This document shows positions 33,401-41,284 of a stretch of DNA of 43,388 bases, piece by piece. How positions within the stretch are numbered: position 1 is the stretch's first letter; every line of letters starts with the position of its first letter. The stretch covers positions 1 through 43,388 of the forward strand of contig CAZLMW010000064.1 of the NCBI GenBank assembly GCA_964560875.1, in the 5' to 3' direction. Below the pieces are notes generated by a model, which was not told the DNA's origin, made no database searches, and saw only the letters and a program-made list of their open reading frames with translations. Source of the stretch: CAZLMW01 sp964560875. Lineage in GTDB: Bacteria; Myxococcota_A; UBA9042. Both the position numbers and the translations under genes were made by a program.

Positions 33401-34665
33401 TTGACCGAGGTGATCGCGACGGATTCAACAAACCGATACGCGCTCTTTTTGGTGAGCTTTCCGCCAGCTGCGTGAACCACAACGTCGACGGGACCAGCCG
33501 CGTGCTTCGGGGTGGTGACAACCAGCGCACCGGACTTCACCGCATGTTTGGCAACAGTGCCGCCGAATGTGACCTTGGAGACCTTGTCGAGGTTCGTCTC
33601 AACGATGATGCCGACCTCTTGACCGCCCGCGGTGGAGCCCGCTGCAGGTGAAACGCCATGAAGCGTGTCGCTCCCCTCTGCGTACGCGTAGGCGGGGTCC
33701 AGCCGGCCGTGACCAAAATGGCTGTCGGCAAGCAAGCCGATAACGGGGCCAGCGCTCGCTCCAAGCTGTGCCCGCGCAGGGAGTTTCGCACCTCGACTCG
33801 AAGATGCGGTGCCATCGGACAGGTCCGCCAAGGTATCCGCGGCGAACAGCCGGTCGGTGTTTCCGAGCGCTCGTCCATGCAGCGTGACGGGCTCCCCAGC
33901 GTCCGAGATGACCGCCGGCGCCACCCGATCGATGCGCGGTGCGCGACCGTACGTGAACACATCCGGCACATTGGTCACGCCGGAGGCATGACGAACCGAC
34001 ACGAGCACGCTTTGACGATGCTGGAAGGAGGCGATGTTCGCTGGCGGCGTGATGGCGACAATGGTGTTCCGGTCGATTACCTGGCTCTGCAGGCACTCGC
34101 GAAACCCAACCAACACGCGATCGCCCGGCATGAATCCGTCGCCGCGCACCTCGATGACCGTGCCGCCGGTGTGAGGACCGTGCTGGGGCGCGATTTGCGA
34201 AGCTGTCACCTCGCCGATGTAGGTGTAGCCGCCAGCCAGCACGGCTTTGCGCCCGTCGGCGTTCTCAAGGCGAATGTCCACGCGGCCGGGAATCGCCTGC
34301 GCCGGCGTCGTGACGTAGATATGAGTTGCACCCGAGCGCCAATCGATTTCAGCTTCTTCTTCGCCGAAATACACCTTGGTCGTGGCGTCGAATTGCTGGC
34401 CGAGCAAATCCACCGATTCGCCGCCCTCGACGGGTCCGCGGTGGGGCGTGACGGTGAGGATCCCGAGGTCGCCGGGCTTGAGGATCGGGCCGCCGTCGAC
34501 GAAGGAATCGCCCGGTCCATTCGAGCCGTCGCTCGCGTCGCTGCCGTTGCCAGACTCGTCTGGTGGAGAGCAGGCGCTGGTAGTGAAGGTGCAGAAAGCC
34601 AGCGCGGCTACCAATGCATATCGGCGCCAGCGCGAGCGGGGGTGGCCAACCTTGGTCACGGTCAT
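30415..34665 (-). CDS. Giant IPT/TIG-repeat lipoprotein with Cys-rich module and propeller-like region
   Basis: 1416 aa. The signal has an Arg-rich start and Cys32 (TTSAC), then a Gly/Ser/Asp stalk. About six IPT/TIG immunoglobulin-like repeats fill residues 66-590, each with P-x-GP-GGT-V-I-G-F-type sequence, for example PESGPAKGGTSVTIGGSGF and PASGATGGGTLVTVYGSGF. A prealbumin-like/CNA-B-like domain follows (about 605-690), then a Cys-rich module (about 715-810, with CFHTCKSDNDCSKGFGC) resembling those in myxobacterial surface proteins. Residues about 1010-1290 have propeller-like repeats with GKNGLIRRLDG and GDGGAVVTL units. The last ~120 residues are unassigned. It is probably an outer-membrane surface protein for adhesion or binding; this is inference from architecture. 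Convergent with the FKBP gene across 128 bp; the SppA-like gene lies upstream. Confidence 0.88.
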   Translation of the reverse strand: MTVTKVGHPRSRWRRYALVAALAFCTFTTSACSPPDESGNGSDASDGSNGPGDSFVDGGPILKPGDLGILTVTPHRGPVEGGESVDLLGQQFDATTKVYFGEEEAEIDWRSGATHIYVTTPAQAIPGRVDIRLENADGRKAVLAGGYTYIGEVTASQIAPQHGPHTGGTVIEVRGDGFMPGDRVLVGFRECLQSQVIDRNTIVAITPPANIASFQHRQSVLVSVRHASGVTNVPDVFTYGRAPRIDRVAPAVISDAGEPVTLHGRALGNTDRLFAADTLADLSDGTASSSRGAKLPARAQLGASAGPVIGLLADSHFGHGRLDPAYAYAEGSDTLHGVSPAAGSTAGGQEVGIIVETNLDKVSKVTFGGTVAKHAVKSGALVVTTPKHAAGPVDVVVHAAGGKLTKKSAYRFVESVAITSVKPESGPAKGGTSVTIGGSGFGPGCTVRIGIYNAKATESTATSITVTAPPGPLGAADVEVSCGPMSSLARNAYGYTDGKPQINAVSPASGATGGGTLVTVYGSGFLPGMKVYFGGAPATEVATLDSGRLRLKTPSHKPGPVAVDVVYGDQTDTLIDGYVYFSPTQPRGGTYGQPAAGTLNVTVLNIYTLSPIQGAWVQVGQPGTPLFQKYGEYTDDKGQVVFSGPDIAGQLTVSASKKEFSASSIVHFGVGNATLLLFPFVPPSSGPGNPPTGLPAARIEGRVLDLNKYVWVAPNNCLKPSEGGPQCDFCDLPDDCTKTAVAGDTKKWMCVLTGAAGNRCFHTCKSDNDCSKGFGCVPDLTQADVSICKPSHGIRQIRCTTSCRGLSCKEPQTDATPPEAIVDEKTGKFTLDPVRLDELAVACRAGYVANTKDSTAGVKAGEFVPFTMGVKRHLFPQPGETIKNVNVRLNIPLKRTLHVRLDNPPKHFPSKNTPGRIKLQSWLHLGSDGYIPMADVERNPLGKETGIRDSETLFRQPLTLPETLTATTQVYRAVAKYGAETPTTPQSGTLHDDLIKTGDINMRVRSKFGVWSESTLALNTTITAILAGASGSEELLFVARDGRVYRGTLEDPYVIWFPLQLDPYTKPAVILAAAGTPTSATIVGKNGLIRRLDGDTVKQEKGVLAEDLNGVCQGPAGRVVVGAKGGIGYDGGTGWKKAAVSVPGALHAVVCDAKGAIAVGDGGAVVTLTIAGASANASVATVEGGANLRSIVRTGLGQVWAAGDAKTGVGGTILKLISGKWESAWPAGFNPKDIPGLRRLFAIGGGTVLATDQHGGLWRVGPAGVGNESPERRDMEVLCGARTSAGQTILAGRPGLWLGPFLTVPNITKPKLTANPKELEIEWSVAPGPLPSLNRVHLDGQGFPFWWLYTAPKTTSVKLPDYAKLPPKHNVFMPVPYVARIDRIYNPDVTIDGFSTFDVEFGGRRSWSTNYRAFNL

Positions 34666-34846
34666 TTCAACGCCCGGGATGTTGGTCTCCCCTCTTCTGC
34701 CGACACCTTACGGCTTTCGGTCCACCGGCTCAACGCAGTTTGCCGCAGTGGAGCGTCGCTCCGGCGATCAGCAGGCGTGCATGCGTGCACGGTCTCGGTC
34801 GGCAACAGTGTCATCCAAGGCAGCTGCGTGCTGTTCAAACTGGTCG

Positions 34847-37441
34847 CTACGGTTGTGCGCGGCTTGGCGGAACGGGTGCGATCGCCAACGGTCGGCCCTT
34901 TTCGAGCACGCCCGCCAGCACCGCGGCGTCCAACCAGGGCTGCAAGACAGCGACCAATTCGGCGAACACCGGGTCGGTCAAAACCGAAGGTGTCTTCGCC
35001 TGCGCGAGCCCAAGCGTGCGCCGGACACGCGTTTCGAGCGACGGCTGCGGCCAATACTCGTAGCGGATCGGCACGTCTTCGTCGTCGATCGCCGCCTTGT
35101 TCTTCAGCGCCGTCAGTGTCGTCTCGATGCCCCCGATCTCGTCGATCAAGCCATATCGCAGCGCTTCGCTCCCAAGCCAGATTCGCCCTTCCGCCAGCGT
35201 CAGCAGACGCGCGTGGTCGATCTTCCGCCGGGTCTTCACACGCGTCAGGAACAGCCCGTAAAAACCCTTGAGCGTTTTGCGCATCAACGCGATTTCGCGC
35301 GGCGTCCAGGGTCGGTTGGTCGACGTGAAGCTGGGCATCGGTCCGGCGCCAACCCGCGTGATGCCGACACCGAGCTTGCGCCAGAGTCCCGAAACGTCCG
35401 GCTTGATGGTGAAGATACCGATCGATCCCGTGACAGTGGACGCGTCTGCGAAGACCCGATCGCCCGCGATCGCCGTCCAATAGCCACCACTCGCCGCGAC
35501 GGAGCCCATGGACGCGAACACCGGCTTGCGCTTGGCCGCCTTCCGCATCGCTTTATACATAATGTCGCTGCCCGCAACGCTGCCACCGCCAGAATCCACA
35601 CGCACCGCGATGGCCTTGATCTCGCTGCGCCCGGTAAGGTTTCGGATTCGCTTGCCGATTTGTGCGCCACCAACCTGTTTGCCGCGCAACGAGCTACTCG
35701 ATCGTCCGCCGACGATCGTGCCGACCACCGATACCACTGCGATTCGCGGAATGCCGGCCCACGACGACGGCCGTCGCGGTGTATCGGAGGCGCGGCGCAG
35801 CGAGGTTCGGGGCGGCAGAAGCTTCCAGTTTCGTAGCTTCTTCTCGAACTGCTCACCGCTGCCCACTGCGTCGATGAATCCGGCCTTCAGTGCGGCTTTG
35901 GGATACGCCGCGCCTTGCAGCAACCTGGCCTCGACCTCGGTTGTCGTCATTTGTCGGCCCAACGCGACGGCCTCCGCGACCATGCGCCATCGCTTGTTGA
36001 CGAGGCGTTGCAGCGTGGTCCGGAATTGGTCGCTCAGTTCGGTGCGCGTGAACTGCTCCGGCGCGCTCTTGTGATCGCCGAAACGCACGGCCTGGACTTG
36101 GATACCGAGCCGAGCGATCGCCTCTTTCAAACCCATGAACGACGTCCCGACACCGTGCATGGAGAGCACGCCATACTCGGGCAACCCGATCTTGTCGCAC
36201 GCCGCCGCGACCGTGTATCCGCGCGTGCCGAGGCTGTCCGCGTACATCGCGATCTTCTTACCCAGGCCGCGCGTCTTCAGGATCCAGGCGCGAAGCTCTT
36301 CCACTTGCGCCCACGTCAGCCGCATTCCCTCGGCCTTGATGACGATGAGCTTGACGCCGCGGCGCTCGCTCAGGCGATGCAGTTTGAGCAGCTGTTCGGT
36401 GAAGTGGCGTCGGTCACCTTCCTCTGAGAATCCGCCACGAAACCGCACGATCACGGCGGTCGGGCCTTCGCTTCCGAACGCATGCGGACGGTCGCCCGAT
36501 AAGCGCGCGCCCAGCTGGATGCCGCCGCCGCCACCTTTCACTTGCGACTCGGTGCCGAGCAGCGACAGATCGCCGCCCCAGGTACCGAAGCCAAGATTGA
36601 CCAACAGCGACGTGCGCTGATCGCTGTTGCCACTCAGCCCCGTGGTGCGATTCTGCGAGGCGTTGCGATGTTCGAGCATCACCGAGAGCCCATCGACGAT
36701 GCGCGACGCGAGAGACCATGTGACGTCGCCGAGGGTGTCCCCAGCGGGCCAATCTGCGTCCCAGGCGATCGTCAAACGGTCACTACCCGCGAATGGGCGC
36801 ACCGCGAATCCAAGGCCCCAGCGGGTGTGAGGAAAGCCTGCGATGCGTCGGCCGTCGCCGAAGCTGCCAAACGCCAATCCGGTTGCACGTGCGCCGAGCG
36901 AAACCCATGACCATGGCCGGTACAGCGCGCCGAGATCGATCGAGAGTGGGGACGCTGTGTCCACTTCTCCGGAGGCGTGCACACGCAGCGCATATCCAAA
37001 CCGGAGCGAATCCGTCAGCCGCCAACCGCCGGCGACAGAGAACCGATTGAGCGCGGTGCCGGTGCCGTTGTCGCCGGGTTCCCCAAGGCCGTGATTGACC
37101 CGCTCCCACGCGACTGCCCAGGCCGACTCGACGTCTGAGCTCGCAAAGAAGATGCCGAGACCGTTGCCTTTCTGCCCGCCGACGAAGCCGCCGCCACCGC
37201 TGAGCTGCAACCGTGTCTCCCAGCTCCACAGGTCGGTAAGCCCCGCAGGATTTGTCGAAGCGGACAGAGCACCGCGCGGATTCGCCAGCGATTGTCCGGT
37301 GAACGCGACGCCGGCATCACGGCGAAATGACTGCGCTTGCGTAGGTGACGCAGTGGCCAAGAGCGACGCTGCGACGACAAAACTCGCGACTCCACACAGC
37401 CCGCGACCGCCAGCAAGAGGCTTCCTGGCCGACGACTTCAT
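34847..37441 (-). CDS. SppA-type S49 protease with N-terminal predicted outer-membrane beta-barrel domain
   Basis: 864 aa; ggagcc lies upstream of the ATG at 37441. A Sec signal peptide ends near AQA (about residue 36-37). Residues about 38-320 are made of alternating short beta strands with aromatic ends and Gly turns (ETRLQLSGGGG, LNRFSVAGGWRL, LRFGYALRVHASGEV, SLLVNLGFGTWGG), which look like an outer-membrane barrel and are not part of classic SppA. Residues about 325-840 are the duplicated S49 fold of 67K-type SppA: general-base Lys458 in GDHKSAPEQF, and nucleophile Ser651 in AASGGYW, preceded by RVDSGGGSV. The combination predicts a protease held at or in the outer membrane rather than the inner membrane. 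It lies upstream of the giant TIG lipoprotein on the same strand (181-bp gap) and downstream of another lipoprotein. Confidence 0.92.
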   Translation of the reverse strand: MKSSARKPLAGGRGLCGVASFVVAASLLATASPTQAQSFRRDAGVAFTGQSLANPRGALSASTNPAGLTDLWSWETRLQLSGGGGFVGGQKGNGLGIFFASSDVESAWAVAWERVNHGLGEPGDNGTGTALNRFSVAGGWRLTDSLRFGYALRVHASGEVDTASPLSIDLGALYRPWSWVSLGARATGLAFGSFGDGRRIAGFPHTRWGLGFAVRPFAGSDRLTIAWDADWPAGDTLGDVTWSLASRIVDGLSVMLEHRNASQNRTTGLSGNSDQRTSLLVNLGFGTWGGDLSLLGTESQVKGGGGGIQLGARLSGDRPHAFGSEGPTAVIVRFRGGFSEEGDRRHFTEQLLKLHRLSERRGVKLIVIKAEGMRLTWAQVEELRAWILKTRGLGKKIAMYADSLGTRGYTVAAACDKIGLPEYGVLSMHGVGTSFMGLKEAIARLGIQVQAVRFGDHKSAPEQFTRTELSDQFRTTLQRLVNKRWRMVAEAVALGRQMTTTEVEARLLQGAAYPKAALKAGFIDAVGSGEQFEKKLRNWKLLPPRTSLRRASDTPRRPSSWAGIPRIAVVSVVGTIVGGRSSSSLRGKQVGGAQIGKRIRNLTGRSEIKAIAVRVDSGGGSVAGSDIMYKAMRKAAKRKPVFASMGSVAASGGYWTAIAGDRVFADASTVTGSIGIFTIKPDVSGLWRKLGVGITRVGAGPMPSFTSTNRPWTPREIALMRKTLKGFYGLFLTRVKTRRKIDHARLLTLAEGRIWLGSEALRYGLIDEIGGIETTLTALKNKAAIDDEDVPIRYEYWPQPSLETRVRRTLGLAQAKTPSVLTDPVFAELVAVLQPWLDAAVLAGVLEKGRPLAIAPVPPSRAQP

Positions 37442-37496
37442 GGGCGGCTCCGTGGGCGGACCGGCGATTGGGAATGGGCGTTGTGCCCAAGGCGAA

Positions 37497-38753
37497 TCAG
37501 CGGACGTGCGTCATCGCCATCAGCTTGAAATCATCCGGCCCGTCGCGGCGCAGTAGCAAGCGGTAACTGCTCACGCCGTGGCACTTGGTGCTGATTTTGA
37601 ACAGGTTGCCGGCAGGAAGCACGGTGTACATCGTGCACGCCAGCGACTTCTTGCCGGCGCGCGATGCCATCAACTTCTGCGAATACGCGGCCTCTTGGGC
37701 GGCGTCGAGACGCAGGTAAGCGCCGCCGTGAATCCGGAAAAGGCTGGGAATCAGCGTCGCGATCTCGGAGTGCACCTCCGCCGGACCGAAGTCGCGAATG
37801 TAGCTGCCAAGGTCGCCGGTCTTGAGCGACGCACACGCGCTCGTCGGGGGGAGATCGACCTTGATCTGCAGCTTCGGGCTCTTGGTGCGGATGTCGAAAT
37901 AGATGCGCTCTGTGTCGAGCATCTGGCAGATCTTGCTGACGTTTCCGCTCGACATGTATTTGCTGAACATCAGGAACGCGCGCGCCACTTCGCTCGCCAC
38001 TTTCGGGTCGCCATTGTTCGCCCGGGGCGCCGCTACAGTCGCACCCGCGCCGGCCGTCGTCGTGGTCCTGGTCGAGGTGGTGGTCGCAGCAGTCGTGCGG
38101 GTTGGTTTCGCGGTCGGTGCAGGCCTGGCGGCACGGCGCGACCGGGAAGGCTTCTTTGTCGTCGTGGCGGCGGCCGGCTTCGTCGTGGTCGTTCGGGCGA
38201 CGCGGGTGCGGCGGCCGCGACGACGTCGTTTCTTCGGGGCGACTTCTTTGGGCGCATCCGCTGTGCGAACGCATCGGGCGGTGAAATCGTGCTCGACCGA
38301 TTCCTTGGTCGCAGGTTGTGCCTTCGCGGGGGCCGCTCCCTGCACCTGCGCAGTGACACGCTTGCGGGGCTTGCGGCGACGAACCTTCTTGACGACTTTG
38401 CGCTCCTTCGACGCGATTCCGACGACCGCGTCGCAGCCGTACTTGGCGGCGCTTGCTTTGAATGAATCTTGCGCCGCAGCGGTGTGGTCGCCCGCGCCTG
38501 CCAGCGTCAGCTTGAGCACACCGATTTCTTCGACGGGCTGGGTCAATCCGGCGTCGCTCGCGACGACCTTGACCGGCGTGCCGAGGGGCAATGCGCGGTA
38601 CCTCTTGGCGGTGGCGTTGCGCTCAAACTGCACGCCTCCACAGGCGCTTGCGAGCATCGCGATCGCCGCAACCGCAAAAACGTTGCGGACGGTCAGCAAG
38701 CCGGGCGTCGGGCGGGCGTTGTTGGGAACAACGTTGGTGCGAGCGTCGATCAT
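37497..38753 (-). CDS. Predicted lipoprotein with strongly basic Thr/Arg-rich central region
   Basis: 418 aa; gagga lies upstream of the ATG at 38753. The lipoprotein signal has a long polar lead and Cys38 (LASAC). Residues about 40-120 form a small domain (LGTPVKVVASDAGL, EEIGVLKLTLAGAGDHTAAA, YGCDAVVGIASKERK). Residues about 120-245 are extremely basic and low-complexity, alternating Arg/Lys clusters (KKRRRRGRRTR) and Thr/Ala runs. Residues about 250-418 are a folded-looking domain with FLMFSKYMSSGN, TERIYFDI and YRLLLRRDG segments and conserved-looking Cys. I do not recognise the family. The basic region could bind cell-wall polymers, LPS or nucleic acid; this is speculation. It precedes the SppA fusion by 55 bp and may be in the same transcript. 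Confidence 0.82.
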   Translation of the reverse strand: MIDARTNVVPNNARPTPGLLTVRNVFAVAAIAMLASACGGVQFERNATAKRYRALPLGTPVKVVASDAGLTQPVEEIGVLKLTLAGAGDHTAAAQDSFKASAAKYGCDAVVGIASKERKVVKKVRRRKPRKRVTAQVQGAAPAKAQPATKESVEHDFTARCVRTADAPKEVAPKKRRRRGRRTRVARTTTTKPAAATTTKKPSRSRRAARPAPTAKPTRTTAATTTSTRTTTTAGAGATVAAPRANNGDPKVASEVARAFLMFSKYMSSGNVSKICQMLDTERIYFDIRTKSPKLQIKVDLPPTSACASLKTGDLGSYIRDFGPAEVHSEIATLIPSLFRIHGGAYLRLDAAQEAAYSQKLMASRAGKKSLACTMYTVLPAGNLFKISTKCHGVSSYRLLLRRDGPDDFKLMAMTHVR

Positions 38754-38925
38754 GAAATCCTCGTCTCCGTAGATTCCTCGTTCCGAAGCACGTCCTCTCG
38801 GCGGCTGTTCGATGGCGTATGTCCGCGTTCCGCCGGGAAAAACGGGCCGGAAATGTGCGCGCGTGCCGCGTCAAAGTCAACCGGAAACACGCCCCCGCGA
38901 ACGAATGAGGTCGCGGTCGCGGAGA

Positions 38926-39663
38926 TTATGTCTTGAGCAAATGCTCGAGCACATTGGCGGTCAGCGATTCGCCATCGTGCACGCCGGCCACCGAATGCTG
39001 TGCCGCGTCGGTTCGTCGATCGCCAAGAGTCGCGCGGCGCCGTTCGTACAGATCGCTGACCTGCGCACGCCAGTACTCCGGATGCCCCTGAACGGTCGCG
39101 ATCTGGCCGGGGACGATCATACCTTGTTGGGCGCAAAACTCGCCCTCGAGCCAGTGCAACGCGCCTTCGGGTAGCGATGTCACCTCGTCCTGGTGGCTCA
39201 TGATGAGCCGCACGGAACGGCCGTTCTCGGGCATCGAGTCGAATGTTTCGCCACCACGGCCCAGCGCGATCCGTTCGCGCATGCCAACGATGCCGATTTC
39301 CCAGTCTGCGGCGCGCGCCGTCTGCCCGCCGAGCGCATGACAGATGACCTGGTGGCCAAAACAGATGCCAAACATGCGTTCGCCGCGCGCGGCCGCGTCT
39401 CCGAGCCAATCGCGCAACCGGGCGATCCAGGGCTCGCTTGAAAAGGGCTCGGCCGCGCTCCCCGTGATGACGTAGAGATCTGTCCCGTCCGGCGTCGGCG
39501 GCGTTTGCACGCGCACATCGACAACATTGATCAATAGCGCCAGTCCGGTCTTCACGCTGACTTGCCGCAAGTGCTTGGTGACCTGCTGATGCACATCTCC
39601 GTGGCGGCCGCGATCGGGTTGGGGGACATCGTCGCATTGCAGGATGGTGACGCGCCGGGACAT
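38926..39663 (-). CDS. Class I glutamine amidotransferase domain protein (GMP synthase-like)
   Basis: 245 aa from MSRRVTILQ; in-frame ATGs 4 and 12 codons upstream are alternatives, and none has a clear ribosome binding site. A stand-alone class I GATase fold: nucleophile Cys101 in FGICFGHQ, and His194/Glu196 in VQGHPEYW complete the triad. It releases ammonia from glutamine or hydrolyses a gamma-glutamyl bond. Proteins of this kind act in gamma-glutamyl-polyamine or peptide catabolism or with unknown synthetase partners; none is adjacent here. No signal peptide; cytoplasmic. Divergent from aminopeptidase P across 160 bp. Confidence 0.9.
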   Translation of the reverse strand: MSRRVTILQCDDVPQPDRGRHGDVHQQVTKHLRQVSVKTGLALLINVVDVRVQTPPTPDGTDLYVITGSAAEPFSSEPWIARLRDWLGDAAARGERMFGICFGHQVICHALGGQTARAADWEIGIVGMRERIALGRGGETFDSMPENGRSVRLIMSHQDEVTSLPEGALHWLEGEFCAQQGMIVPGQIATVQGHPEYWRAQVSDLYERRRATLGDRRTDAAQHSVAGVHDGESLTANVLEHLLKT

Positions 39664-39823
39664 GGTGTCATTCATGAGCGCAGGATCGCATATCCCCATT
39701 TCGCGTCCAAAACCGTGGCACTGAACGCCACACCACGGATTGCTCTCCGGTCGCCGCGTGCTGTTTTGACTTGGCTGCGACCGCGCTACCTGCTACCTCG
39801 TGGCGCCGAACTCCGGGGGCCCC

Positions 39824-41185
39824 ATGAACGCACAGAGCAACCAACTGGACACGGTTCGGTCCGTTTTCGAGGCGCGACGCACCCGACTGATGGATGCGGC
39901 GGGCGACGACGCGGTGCTCGTCATTCCGAGCGCGACGATGCTGGTTCGCAACAGCGACGTTGAGCACGATTTCCGCCAAAACAGTGACTTCTACTACCTG
40001 ACCGGATTCGACGAGCCTGACGCCATCGCCGTCCTCCGGCCCGGTCACGAGACGCCATTCGTCCTCTTCGTGCGACCGCGCGACAAGAAGGCGGAGACTT
40101 GGACCGGCCGTCGCGCCGGCGTTGAAGGTGCAAAGAACCGCTACGGCGCGGACGAAGCGTTCAAGATCGATGAGCTCGACGCCAAACTCCCCGCCCTGCT
40201 CGAGGGCCGCGAACGTCTCGGGTACACATGGGGCAGCAACGCGGCGCTCGACAAGTCCGTCGTCGGGGCGGCGCGCCTGCACCGCACCAAACCGCGCATT
40301 GCACGCGTCGGTCCAGACATCACGTTCGACACCGAGGCGATCCTGCACGAGACGCGCCTGCGCAAGTCCGAAATCGAGCTGGGCATCCTTCGCCGCAGCG
40401 CCGCCATCACAGTGGAAGGCCACCACGAGGCCATGCGTCTGGCGCGGCCAGGCGCTTGGGAATACGAGCTGCAGGCGGGGCTCGAATACGTTTTCGCTGC
40501 GATGGGCGCCACGCGAGTCGGCTACAGCAGCATCGTCGCAGCGGGCGATAACGCGACGATTCTGCACTACAACACCAACCGGATGACCATCGGCGACGAC
40601 GACCTGATCCTCATCGACGCGGGCGCCGAGCTGAACTACTACACGACCGATGTAACCCGCACGTTCCCGGCCAACGGCCGCTTCACGCCCGCCCAACGCG
40701 ACGTGTACGAAGTCGTCCTCGCGGCGCAACTCGCGTCGATACAAGCGTGCGTTCCCGGCCGTCCCTACAAGGACAGCCACGACGTCTCCGTGCGCGTCTT
40801 GACCGAGGGCATGGTGAGCCTCGGCCTTCTCGAAGGCGACATTGACGAGCTGATTACCAAGGAAACGTACAAGCGCTACTACATGCACCGAACCGGCCAC
40901 TGGCTGGGCATGGATGTCCACGATGTCGGCGCGTACAACGTCGCCGGCGGCCCTCGCGCGTACGAACCTGGCATGGTCACCACGATCGAACCCGGCCTCT
41001 ACATCCCGGCAGACGACGAAGACGTCCCCGAGGCGTTGCGCGGGATCGGCGTGCGCATCGAAGACGATGTGCTCATCACCGAGACGGGGCACGAGAACCT
41101 GACCGCGGGATGCGTGAAGACGGTTGAAGAGGTCGAGGCGATGGTGTCCGCCGACCCGCGCTGGGTCCGACCCGTGTCCGGCTGA
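39824..41185 (+). CDS. pepP: Xaa-Pro aminopeptidase (aminopeptidase P, M24B)
   Basis: 453 aa. It removes an N-terminal residue that precedes proline. The N-terminal aminopeptidase-P domain (about 13-150) has DFRQNSDFYYLTGFDEPDA, typical of PepP. The pita-bread catalytic domain (about 180-435) carries all five metal ligands: Asp265 and Asp276 (LIDAGAELNYYTTDVTRTFP), His359 (GHWLGMDVHD), Glu389 (TIEPGLY) and Glu413 (VRIEDD). It should be an active dimanganese-type enzyme in the cytoplasm. I chose the ATG at 39824 with a G-rich stretch just before it; a GTG eight codons upstream is the alternative. Divergent from the amidotransferase gene; kinase 3 follows after 99 bp. Confidence 0.96.
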   Translation: MNAQSNQLDTVRSVFEARRTRLMDAAGDDAVLVIPSATMLVRNSDVEHDFRQNSDFYYLTGFDEPDAIAVLRPGHETPFVLFVRPRDKKAETWTGRRAGVEGAKNRYGADEAFKIDELDAKLPALLEGRERLGYTWGSNAALDKSVVGAARLHRTKPRIARVGPDITFDTEAILHETRLRKSEIELGILRRSAAITVEGHHEAMRLARPGAWEYELQAGLEYVFAAMGATRVGYSSIVAAGDNATILHYNTNRMTIGDDDLILIDAGAELNYYTTDVTRTFPANGRFTPAQRDVYEVVLAAQLASIQACVPGRPYKDSHDVSVRVLTEGMVSLGLLEGDIDELITKETYKRYYMHRTGHWLGMDVHDVGAYNVAGGPRAYEPGMVTTIEPGLYIPADDEDVPEALRGIGVRIEDDVLITETGHENLTAGCVKTVEEVEAMVSADPRWVRPVSG

Positions 41186-41284
41186 CGAAGTTGCGTTTGA
41201 GGCGGTCGAATTCTGGACGCCTCGCGCCCCGAGTTTAGCCTTGACGACGCTCGCCCGGCAGCCGCCGGCGCACGGATCGACGTC

